NCBI GenBank assembly: GCA_964542315.1
Contig: CAZIUA010000115.1
Coordinates: 1 to 5,303 of the forward strand
DNA length: 5,303 bases
From: UBA11524 sp964542315
GTDB lineage: Bacteria > Bacillota > Clostridia > Christensenellales > Aristaeellaceae
Direction: 5' to 3'
Part shown: one piece after another, positions 1-4,713 of the stretch
How positions within the stretch are numbered: position 1 is the first letter of the stretch
Layout of the letters: every line of letters starts with the position of its first letter
Notes under the pieces: generated by a model
What the model was told of the DNA's origin: nothing
The model's database searches: none
What the model saw: only the letters and a program-made list of their open reading frames with translations
Program-made: the position numbers and the translations under genes

Positions 1-52
1 CCTAGACACCCTGATTAAGAGTCAGGTGCTCTACCAACTGAGCTAATGGTGC
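1..52 (-). tRNA. tRNA-Lys (anticodon CUU), second tandem copy, cut by window edge
   Basis: This is the second lysine tRNA in the minus-strand transcript. It is identical to bases 91-142 of the complete copy to its right, so the acceptor 5' strand, D arm, anticodon arm, variable loop and start of the T arm are present. The remaining T arm, the acceptor 3' strand and the discriminator lie to the left of base 1. The anticodon CTT is read on the minus strand at 19-17. Only 17 bases (53-69) separate it from the copy upstream, so the two are very probably made as one precursor from the promoter at 176-203. The truncation is an effect of the window and does not indicate a pseudogene. Confidence 0.93.
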
Positions 53-69
53 ATAAGAGATCCGGGCAG

Positions 70-142
70 TACACCATTAGGGACTCGAACCCTAGACACC
101 CTGATTAAGAGTCAGGTGCTCTACCAACTGAGCTAATGGTGC
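70..142 (-). tRNA. tRNA-Lys (anticodon CUU), complete
   Basis: A full 73-nt cloverleaf can be folded on the minus strand. The acceptor stem is GCACCAT with ATGGTGT (one G-U pair at 1-72), the D stem GCTC/GAGC, the anticodon stem CCTGA/TCAGG around the loop CTCTTAA, the variable loop GTGTC, and the T stem TAGGG/CCCTA around TTCGAGT. The anticodon CTT lies at 109-107 and reads lysine codon AAG. The discriminator base is A. The next genomic bases in the transcript are CTG, so the 3' CCA is not encoded and must be added by CCA nucleotidyltransferase. It is the promoter-proximal member of a tandem pair. All Lys codons in the visible part of pckA are AAG, the codon this tRNA reads. Confidence 0.97.
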
Positions 143-175
143 ACATGCAACCGCATCTCGCGGTCAACGAATGAT

Positions 176-203
176 ATTATAGCGCATTTCAGAAAAAAGT
201 CAA
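176..203 (-). promoter_or_regulatory. Sigma-A promoter for the tRNA-Lys pair
   Basis: On the minus strand the -35 box TTGACT (203-198) is followed after 16 bp by a perfect -10 box TATAAT (181-176). Transcription would start near base 169, about 26 nt before the first tRNA, leaving a short leader for RNase P to remove. The near-consensus boxes fit a stable RNA gene. The stretch between this promoter and the rluA-family promoter (about 204-240) is rich in T on the plus strand. I see no stable hairpin there, so I do not call it a terminator. Confidence 0.85.
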
Positions 204-240
204 TAGGTTTTTGAAATTTTTTTGATTTTTTCTTTCGATG

Positions 241-269
241 TTGCCGAAGAAGGTCTTTCGGGGTATAAT
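241..269 (+). promoter_or_regulatory. Promoter of the RluA-family gene
   Basis: TTGCCG (241-246) lies exactly 17 bp before a perfect TATAAT (264-269). Transcription would start near 275-277, just before or at the Shine-Dalgarno sequence. The promoter lies inside the longest possible reading frame, which opens at ATG 238, and this argues that the frame's upstream ATG is not the real start. Confidence 0.7.
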
Positions 270-275
270 GCAAGC

Positions 276-280
276 GGGAG
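276..280 (+). promoter_or_regulatory. Ribosome binding site that decides the rluA-family start
   Basis: GGGAG lies 5 nt before ATG 286 and 8 nt before ATG 289. ATG 238, the most upstream in-frame start, has only T-rich sequence before it and no Shine-Dalgarno match. This site therefore favours 286 or 289 as the start. It sits at about the predicted 5' end of the mRNA. Confidence 0.7.
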
Positions 281-285
281 TTGAT

Positions 286-1161
286 ATGATGGAATACAGG
301 ATCAAGGCATCAGATGACGGCCGAAAGTTGCGGGACATTCTGCGTCAGGTCATGGGGGTCTGTTATTCTGCGATGAAGAGCGCCAAATGGGACGGGCGCA
401 TCACTGTAGATGGCCTGGCGACACCCGTGGACGCTATCGTCCGCGAGGGACAGCTGGTGTGCATCCGCTTCAGGGACGCCGCACCGGCCTACCAGGTCAA
501 GCCCTATGCGCTGCCGCTGGTGATCCCCTATGAGGATGAGCATCTCTACGTCATTGACAAACCGGCGCCGCTGGCCAGCCAATCCAGTGAAAGGCATCCG
601 GATGACACGCTGGAAAACGCGCTCTATGCGCATCTGGGATGTCCAGCGGACTATATCTACCGCCCCGTCAACCGGCTCGACAAAGGCACCAGCGGCCTGA
701 TGGTCGTGGCCAAGGATGCACACATCCAGCACCTTCTGCAGAAGATGCTGCATTCCGATGCGTTTTCGCGCATCTACCTCGCCGTAGTGGAGGGGCATCT
801 GCCTGACATGCAGGGCGTGGTCGATGCCCCCATCGGCAAGGAGGATGCTGCCAGCATCAAGCGGCTCGTCCGCGATGACGGGAAGCCCTCCGTCACGCAT
901 TACGAGGTGCTGCAGGAGCGCAATGGCCGCTCGCTGGTGCGCCTTCGCCTGGAAACGGGGCGGACGCATCAAATCCGCGTCCACATGGCGCATCTGGGCT
1001 GCCCCGTGTGCGGCGATTTCCTCTACGGGACGGAATTGCCCGAATTGCCGGGCCGCTTTGCGCTGCATTCGCACGAATTGACGCTGCAGCATCCCCTCAC
1101 CATGGAAGGGCTGCATGTCGTGTCGCCCCCGCCCGCTGCACTCAGCGCGCTGCTTGACTGA
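286..1161 (+). CDS. RluA-family 23S rRNA pseudouridine synthase (S4 domain plus catalytic domain)
   Basis: The 291-residue protein isomerises specific uridines to pseudouridine in structured RNA, most likely large-subunit rRNA, in the cytoplasm. Residues about 14-60 look like an S4 RNA-binding domain. The family signature NRLDKGTSG lies at 129-137 with the catalytic aspartate at D132; the conserved tyrosine of the RIYLAVVEG segment is Y164, and the C-terminal motif GRTHQIRVHMAHLG is at 225-238. N replaces the more usual H before RLD; as far as I recall this is common in Firmicute members. Length is normal for the family. I chose ATG 286 because of GGGAG five bases upstream and because a promoter lies between ATG 238 and this site; ATG 289 is equally possible. 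The gene stands alone and its end overlaps the convergent neighbour by 20 bp. The modified uridine cannot be assigned, so RluD, RluC or a paralogue such as YlyB are all possible and I give no gene symbol. Confidence 0.94.
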   Translation: MMEYRIKASDDGRKLRDILRQVMGVCYSAMKSAKWDGRITVDGLATPVDAIVREGQLVCIRFRDAAPAYQVKPYALPLVIPYEDEHLYVIDKPAPLASQSSERHPDDTLENALYAHLGCPADYIYRPVNRLDKGTSGLMVVAKDAHIQHLLQKMLHSDAFSRIYLAVVEGHLPDMQGVVDAPIGKEDAASIKRLVRDDGKPSVTHYEVLQERNGRSLVRLRLETGRTHQIRVHMAHLGCPVCGDFLYGTELPELPGRFALHSHELTLQHPLTMEGLHVVSPPPAALSALLD

Positions 1162-2206
1162 CCGCATCGGCCAGCCAGCGTTTGGCGGAATCCGCCTGTG
1201 CCGCAAGGCGTGCATTGACTGCTGCCCAGTCGGGAGCTTCCAGATCAAATACGCCGATAGTGCGCAGGAGCTGATCGATGCGGCTGTTCTTGCCTTGCGG
1301 GTCATCCTCGCGATACCGGCGGACGATGCTGCACGGCCGGTTGAGGATGGCGGAAAAGGTCGCGCCGTGGAAGCTGTCGGTCACCACATGGGCGGCGCCG
1401 TCAATCAGCGCAAGCCATCGTTGCGGCGGAACATCCTCCTCCAGCGGATAACCGGCCTGACGCGCCTCTTCTGTACGGGGGATGACGCGGACTGCGCATT
1501 TTTCGCGCGCCGCCACCGCACGGACTGTCTCCCAGTAGGAAGGATCATCACCGATAAAGTAGCACAGGATATACTTTCCCTGCGGCCTCTCGCCTGACAT
1601 GGCCTCCTGCCAGCGCTCCTTCGGCAGGAGCATCACAGGATCCGGCAGGACAGCAGCTTCCACGCTGGACATCTTTTTGAGCAGCGCCGCACCTTCCTCC
1701 TCGCGCACGGACACCGCCGCAAATCCCTTTACCAGCCGCGTGATCAGACGCTGCTTGCGCTTGCAGGGCATGTCCTTCACGCCCAGCGAAGGGGCATAGG
1801 CCACCCGGGGCTTGTCCGTGAAATCCAGAAAATACGCCGGGTTCAGCCATTCAGGCGACCAGATCTGATCCGAACCGCAGAGTACCACATCATACGCCTG
1901 TGCAGCAGCCTTCAGCGCCGCATGATCCCGGCAGGGTGCGCTCAGGCGCATTTTTTCCGCACGGAAGGCATCGAATCCGCCGTGCATTTTGCCAGTGGCA
2001 CGCTTTTTGCGCAGACCGGACAGGATCAGCCTCGGAGAATTGCCGCTCCGCAGCAGGTTGCGGATCTTCTCCGCCTGATCGGGGGCGTAATCGATGTGCT
2101 CCGCGTCATAGTCCATGTCCAGCAGCACCTGCTGCAGCGCCCACGCCTGCAGGGTGGAGCCGTAATTGTCGTTGTGCAGGAAAGTCATCACGCCGATGCG
2201 TGTCAT
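1142..2206 (-). CDS. Polysaccharide pyruvyl transferase family protein
   Basis: The 354-residue protein belongs to the polysaccharide pyruvyl transferase family (PF04230 type), whose studied members transfer a pyruvyl group from phosphoenolpyruvate to a sugar of a cell-surface polymer as a ketal. Visible family segments are NYGSTLQAWALQQVL at 14-28, GSDQIWSP at 111-118, SVREEEGAALL at 166-176, LPDPVMLL at 187-194 and TDSFHGATFSAIL at 276-288, with the DSFHG motif typical of the C-terminal half. I see no signal peptide or membrane segment, so it is probably cytoplasmic. Four start codons stand in a row (GTG 2215, ATG 2212, 2209, 2206); the GAGG core at 2218-2215 is best spaced for 2206 (8 nt) or 2209 (5 nt). 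No glycosyltransferase or export gene is nearby, so the acceptor is unknown, and some members of this broad family may not be pyruvyl transferases at all. Confidence 0.88.
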   Translation of the reverse strand: MTRIGVMTFLHNDNYGSTLQAWALQQVLLDMDYDAEHIDYAPDQAEKIRNLLRSGNSPRLILSGLRKKRATGKMHGGFDAFRAEKMRLSAPCRDHAALKAAAQAYDVVLCGSDQIWSPEWLNPAYFLDFTDKPRVAYAPSLGVKDMPCKRKQRLITRLVKGFAAVSVREEEGAALLKKMSSVEAAVLPDPVMLLPKERWQEAMSGERPQGKYILCYFIGDDPSYWETVRAVAAREKCAVRVIPRTEEARQAGYPLEEDVPPQRWLALIDGAAHVVTDSFHGATFSAILNRPCSIVRRYREDDPQGKNSRIDQLLRTIGVFDLEAPDWAAVNARLAAQADSAKRWLADAVSQAAR

Positions 2207-2210
2207 CATC

Positions 2211-2218
2211 ATCACCTC
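2211..2218 (-). promoter_or_regulatory. Ribosome binding site overlapping stacked start codons
   Basis: On the minus strand GAGGTGAT matches eight bases of the anti-Shine-Dalgarno complement and runs directly into three consecutive ATG codons (2212, 2209, 2206), with an in-frame GTG at 2215 inside the site itself. A start at 2215 or 2212 would lie too close to the GAGG core, so 2209 or 2206 is preferred. Confidence 0.75.
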
Positions 2219-2226
2219 ATGCGCCC

Positions 2227-2255
2227 ATTATACCATGCTTGCGAAGATGCGTCAA
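2227..2255 (-). promoter_or_regulatory. Promoter of the pyruvyl transferase family gene
   Basis: On the minus strand TTGACG (2255-2250) is followed after 17 bp by a perfect TATAAT (2232-2227). The start of transcription would be near 2220, about two bases before the Shine-Dalgarno sequence, so the leader is only about 14 nt. The promoter is interlocked with the oppositely directed topB promoter. Confidence 0.8.
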
Positions 2256-2267
2256 ACATGATACAAT
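2239..2267 (+). promoter_or_regulatory. Promoter of topB
   Basis: TTGCGA (2239-2244) lies 17 bp before TACAAT (2262-2267), giving a predicted transcription start near 2274 and a leader of about 25 nt. It matches the consensus less well than the divergent promoter it overlaps. Its -35 box falls within the spacer of the minus-strand promoter, and the minus-strand -35 box falls within its own spacer. Confidence 0.65.
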
Positions 2268-2284
2268 GGTTTGAATTTCTACAA

Positions 2285-2291
2285 GAGGAGG
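2285..2291 (+). promoter_or_regulatory. Ribosome binding site of topB
   Basis: GAGGAGG lies 7 nt before ATG 2299, a nearly ideal site that fixes the topB start. Confidence 0.88.
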
Positions 2292-2298
2292 CAGCCTG

Positions 2299-4482
2299 AT
2301 GGGTCGGATCGTTGTCGTCGCGGAGAAGCCCAGTGTGGGACGCGACATTGCCCGCGTGCTGAAGTGTACCCAGCGCGGTCAGGGTTGTCTGATGAACGAC
2401 AAATGGGTCGTCACCTGGGCGGTCGGCCATCTGGTCACACTGGTCGAACCGGATGAACTGGACGAGAAATATAAGAAGTGGCAGTTCGATACGTTGCCGA
2501 TCCTGCCGGCGGATATCCCGCTGAAGGTCATCCCCCAGTCGCGCGACCAGTACAAAGTCGTCAAGGAACTGATCAACGCCGCGGACACCGACCGCCTCGT
2601 CTGCGCAACGGATGCCGGGCGCGAGGGTGAACTTATCTTCCGCTATATTTATGCAAAGGCCAAGTGCAAGAAGCCTTTTGACCGTCTGTGGATCTCCTCC
2701 ATGACGGATGAGGCCATCCAGGAGGGCTTCCGCAGCATTCAGCCGGGAACGAAGTACGACGGCCTGTACAGCAGTGCGCAGTGCCGCTCTCAGGCGGACT
2801 GGCTGGTCGGCATGAACGCAAGCCGCGCCTTCACGCTCAAGTATGACACCTTGCTTTCCGTGGGACGCGTGCAGACGCCGACGCTGGCCATCCTTGTCAG
2901 GCGCCGCAAGGAGATCGAGGACTTCAAGCCGGAGGAATACGCCACCGTCACGGCTGATTTCGGCGATTACAAGGGCGTATGGTTCCATCACAAGCTGGAG
3001 CCTGACACGCATATCCCGAAGATCGACGCGGCGAAAAACATCGCGGCTGAGATCAAGGGCAAGCCTGCGCGCGTCATCACCGCTGAAACGGTGCGCAAGA
3101 AGGAGCCGCCGCCTCAGCTGTACGATCTGACCAGCCTGCAGCGCGATGCGAACCGTCTGCTTGGCTTCACCGCTGACAAGACGCTGAAGGTCGCGCAGAG
3201 CCTCTACGAAACGCGCAAAGCCCTCACCTATCCCCGAACCGACAGCCGCTATCTGCCGCCGGACATGATTCCCCGTGTCGTGCAGACCATGAAACTGCTG
3301 CCGGCGAGCTATCAGGCGCTGGTGCCGGGCGCGCTCCCCGGCGGAAAGCTCCCTGTCAGCAAGCGCACGGTGGATGAGACCAAGGTGACGGATCACCATG
3401 CCATCATCCCCACCGCCCAGCGTGTGAACCCGGACAGCTTCTCCGAGGATGAAAAGCAGCTGTACGACCTGGTCGCACGCCGCATGCTGACGGCGTTCTA
3501 TCCCTGGTGCGAATACGACGCGACGAAGATCATCACGGAAGTACCGGGGGAAAGGCAGCCCCATCACTTCCGCACGAACGGCCGCACGGTGCTGGTCAAT
3601 GGCTGGCATGATGTGCCGCCGCTGGCCAATCCGCCCAAGGCGAAATCCGCCCGCAAAAAGACGGATGAGGAGGACGTGACGTTGCCGCCGCTGCAAGTTG
3701 GCGATGCGCGCACGGTGAGATCCGCCGCGGTGAAGGAGGACAAGACCAAGCCGCCCGCACAGATGAACGACGCTTCCCTTTTGGCAGCTATGGAGACCGC
3801 CGGCAAGGAGCTGGAGGATGAAGAGCTCGTCAAGCAGATGAAGGGCAGCGGCATCGGTACCCCTGCGACCCGTGCAGCCATCATCGAGCGACTCATCAAG
3901 GTCGGCTACGCTGTGCGCAAGGGCAAGAATATCCTCGCGACAGACAAGGGCGTCCAGCTCATCGCCATCATGCCCCGGGAGATCGCCTCCCCGGAGATGA
4001 CCGGCCGGTGGGAACTTGCGCTGGATCAGATCACCGACGGCAAGCAGGACGCGGACAAATTCATGGAATCCATCCGCAAATTCTCCGCCTTCCTGGTGGA
4101 TTACGCCCGCAACAACCGCGCCGCTGTCTCTTTCCCCGACGATGCACGGCGGAAGAAGCGCCGCCAGACCATGGTGTCGCGCGGAACGCCGGTGGAGGGC
4201 TGTGCATGCCCCGTCTGCAAGGAAGGAACTGTGCTTGAAACAGAACGTTCCTTCCTGTGTTCCCGCGCGGCAGAAGGGTGCAAATTCACCCTCTGGAAGG
4301 ACTGTCTGACACGCGGCGGCGGCCCTGAGCTGAACGCAACGCTCATCCAGCTGCTGCTGAGCAATCAGGTGCTGCGCGGCTCCACGGGCGTCATCATGCT
4401 GGACGAGAAGCAGATCCGCTTCTTCCCCCATGGCACGGACATGCCCTCCGCAAGACGTTCGCTGATTTACGAAAAGAAGTGA
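2299..4482 (+). CDS. topB: DNA topoisomerase III (type IA)
   Basis: The 727-residue enzyme cuts one DNA strand through a 5'-phosphotyrosine, passes another strand through the gap and reseals it, acting on negatively supercoiled and joined DNA during replication and recombination. The Toprim domain starts at the N-terminus with VVVAEKPS (E9 is the catalytic glutamate) and has DAGREGE at 105-111; E. coli TopB has D where this has G107, and as I recall the G form is usual in Firmicutes. SVGRVQTPTLAIL lies at 187-199. The active-site tyrosine is Y311 in LTYPRTDSRYL, and GSGIGTPATRAAIIERL lies at 516-532. Near the C-terminus, C637, C640, C654 and C661 form a single probable four-cysteine zinc ribbon. 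Length is typical of Firmicute chromosomal TopB. It has its own promoter and terminator, so it is probably monocistronic. Conjugative elements also carry topB-like genes, but no such neighbours are seen. Confidence 0.97.
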   Translation: MGRIVVVAEKPSVGRDIARVLKCTQRGQGCLMNDKWVVTWAVGHLVTLVEPDELDEKYKKWQFDTLPILPADIPLKVIPQSRDQYKVVKELINAADTDRLVCATDAGREGELIFRYIYAKAKCKKPFDRLWISSMTDEAIQEGFRSIQPGTKYDGLYSSAQCRSQADWLVGMNASRAFTLKYDTLLSVGRVQTPTLAILVRRRKEIEDFKPEEYATVTADFGDYKGVWFHHKLEPDTHIPKIDAAKNIAAEIKGKPARVITAETVRKKEPPPQLYDLTSLQRDANRLLGFTADKTLKVAQSLYETRKALTYPRTDSRYLPPDMIPRVVQTMKLLPASYQALVPGALPGGKLPVSKRTVDETKVTDHHAIIPTAQRVNPDSFSEDEKQLYDLVARRMLTAFYPWCEYDATKIITEVPGERQPHHFRTNGRTVLVNGWHDVPPLANPPKAKSARKKTDEEDVTLPPLQVGDARTVRSAAVKEDKTKPPAQMNDASLLAAMETAGKELEDEELVKQMKGSGIGTPATRAAIIERLIKVGYAVRKGKNILATDKGVQLIAIMPREIASPEMTGRWELALDQITDGKQDADKFMESIRKFSAFLVDYARNNRAAVSFPDDARRKKRRQTMVSRGTPVEGCACPVCKEGTVLETERSFLCSRAAEGCKFTLWKDCLTRGGGPELNATLIQLLLSNQVLRGSTGVIMLDEKQIRFFPHGTDMPSARRSLIYEKK

Positions 4483-4523
4483 AGAATGTTCATATTCCCT
4501 TCAAAGAGTTGTTGCATGATGAT

Positions 4524-4559
4524 CGTGCCCCGTTTTCGCGGCGGCACGGTTTTCTTTTC
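4524..4559 (+). terminator. Intrinsic terminator after topB
   Basis: CGTGCC (4524-4529) pairs with GGCACG (4543-4548). An inner CCG/CGG pairing closes a TTTTCG loop, leaving one bulged C. The stem is followed by the T-rich tract GTTTTCTTTT ending at 4559. It lies 41 bases after the topB stop and separates topB from the pckA promoter. Confidence 0.88.
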
Positions 4560-4592
4560 GGAAAATCATCGAAAAAAATCCCGATTTATCCC

Positions 4593-4621
4593 TTGCTTTT
4601 TCTTTAACAATGGTGTACTAT
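4593..4621 (+). promoter_or_regulatory. Probable promoter of pckA
   Basis: TTGCTT (4593-4598) lies 17 bp before TACTAT (4616-4621). The predicted transcription start is near 4628, giving a leader of about 78 nt. Both boxes are imperfect, each matching four of six consensus bases, which fits a regulated rather than a constitutive promoter. Confidence 0.6.
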
Positions 4622-4627
4622 GTACAC
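4613..4627. promoter_or_regulatory. Perfect 15-bp inverted repeat over the pckA -10 box; candidate operator
   Basis: GTGTAC-TAT-GTACAC is a perfect palindrome with 6-bp arms and a 3-bp centre. It covers the whole proposed -10 box and ends at the predicted transcription start, the classic place for a repressor site. The regulator is not identifiable from the sequence. The TGTAC/GTACA halves loosely recall operators of GntR-type regulators, but this is only a resemblance. Confidence 0.5.
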
Positions 4628-4629
4628 TG

Positions 4630-4655
4630 AGGGAATAAGGTTTGCCTGATTCCCT
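4630..4655 (+). promoter_or_regulatory. Hairpin at the predicted 5' end of the pckA mRNA
   Basis: AGGGAAT (4630-4636) pairs with ATTCCCT (4649-4655). Inside, after one A-G mismatch, AGG (4638-4640) pairs with CCT (4645-4647) around a TTTG loop. If transcription starts near 4628 the RNA begins almost directly with this stem. No T tract follows, so it is not an intrinsic terminator. A role in message stability or as a regulatory leader is inferred. Confidence 0.55.
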
Positions 4656-4689
4656 GACGTAACCTTTTAAAGCTCATTAATTTGTGGAA

Positions 4690-4694
4690 AGAGG
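4690..4694 (+). promoter_or_regulatory. Ribosome binding site in the pckA leader
   Basis: AGAGG lies 11 nt before the pckA ATG at 4706, a rather long spacing, and 4 nt before an out-of-frame ATG at 4699. It is the only clear Shine-Dalgarno match before pckA. Confidence 0.65.
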
Positions 4695-4698
4695 TTGT

Positions 4699-4713
4699 AT
4701 GCAGCATGGCTAA
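4699..4713 (+). other. Four-codon mini-ORF (MQHG) overlapping the pckA start
   Basis: ATG 4699 opens a reading frame of four codons that ends with TAA at 4711-4713, so it spans the pckA start codon in another frame. Its ATG is closer to AGAGG than the pckA ATG is. Whether it is translated is unknown. It could divert ribosomes or feed them back to the pckA start, or it may be chance. Confidence 0.3.

Noticed and set aside
1..52. Left tRNA-Lys copy as a tRNA fragment or attachment-site remnant
   Set aside because: It is cut by the window boundary, not by an insertion. No integrase or element boundary is visible, so an att site cannot be supported.
105..111. G107 instead of D in the topB Toprim motif (residues 105-111) as a sign of a defective enzyme
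   Set aside because: The positions given here are residues. The DAGREGE form is, to my knowledge, common in Firmicute TopB, and all other catalytic residues including Y311 are present.
204..237. T-rich stretch on the plus strand as a possible terminator
   Set aside because: No stem of useful length precedes it, and no plus-strand gene is seen to its left that would need one.
238..285. ATG 238 as the start of the RluA-family protein
   Set aside because: It has no Shine-Dalgarno sequence and lies upstream of a good promoter; its 16 extra residues match no part of the family.
310..1305. A 331-codon open frame on the minus strand opposite the RluA-family gene
   Set aside because: It has no recognisable motif and crosses from one real gene into the next. 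The opposite strand carries a clear pseudouridine synthase.
2212..4431. A 739-codon open frame on the minus strand lying antisense to almost all of topB
   Set aside because: It has no family motif, is rich in R, H and L as expected from reading GC-rich codons backwards, and lies opposite an unmistakable topoisomerase with all its catalytic motifs. It is a shadow of topB.
4483..4705. A small protein gene between topB and pckA
   Set aside because: Apart from the four-codon mini-ORF, no open frame with a ribosome site is seen. The stretch is explained by the terminator, promoter, palindrome and leader hairpin.
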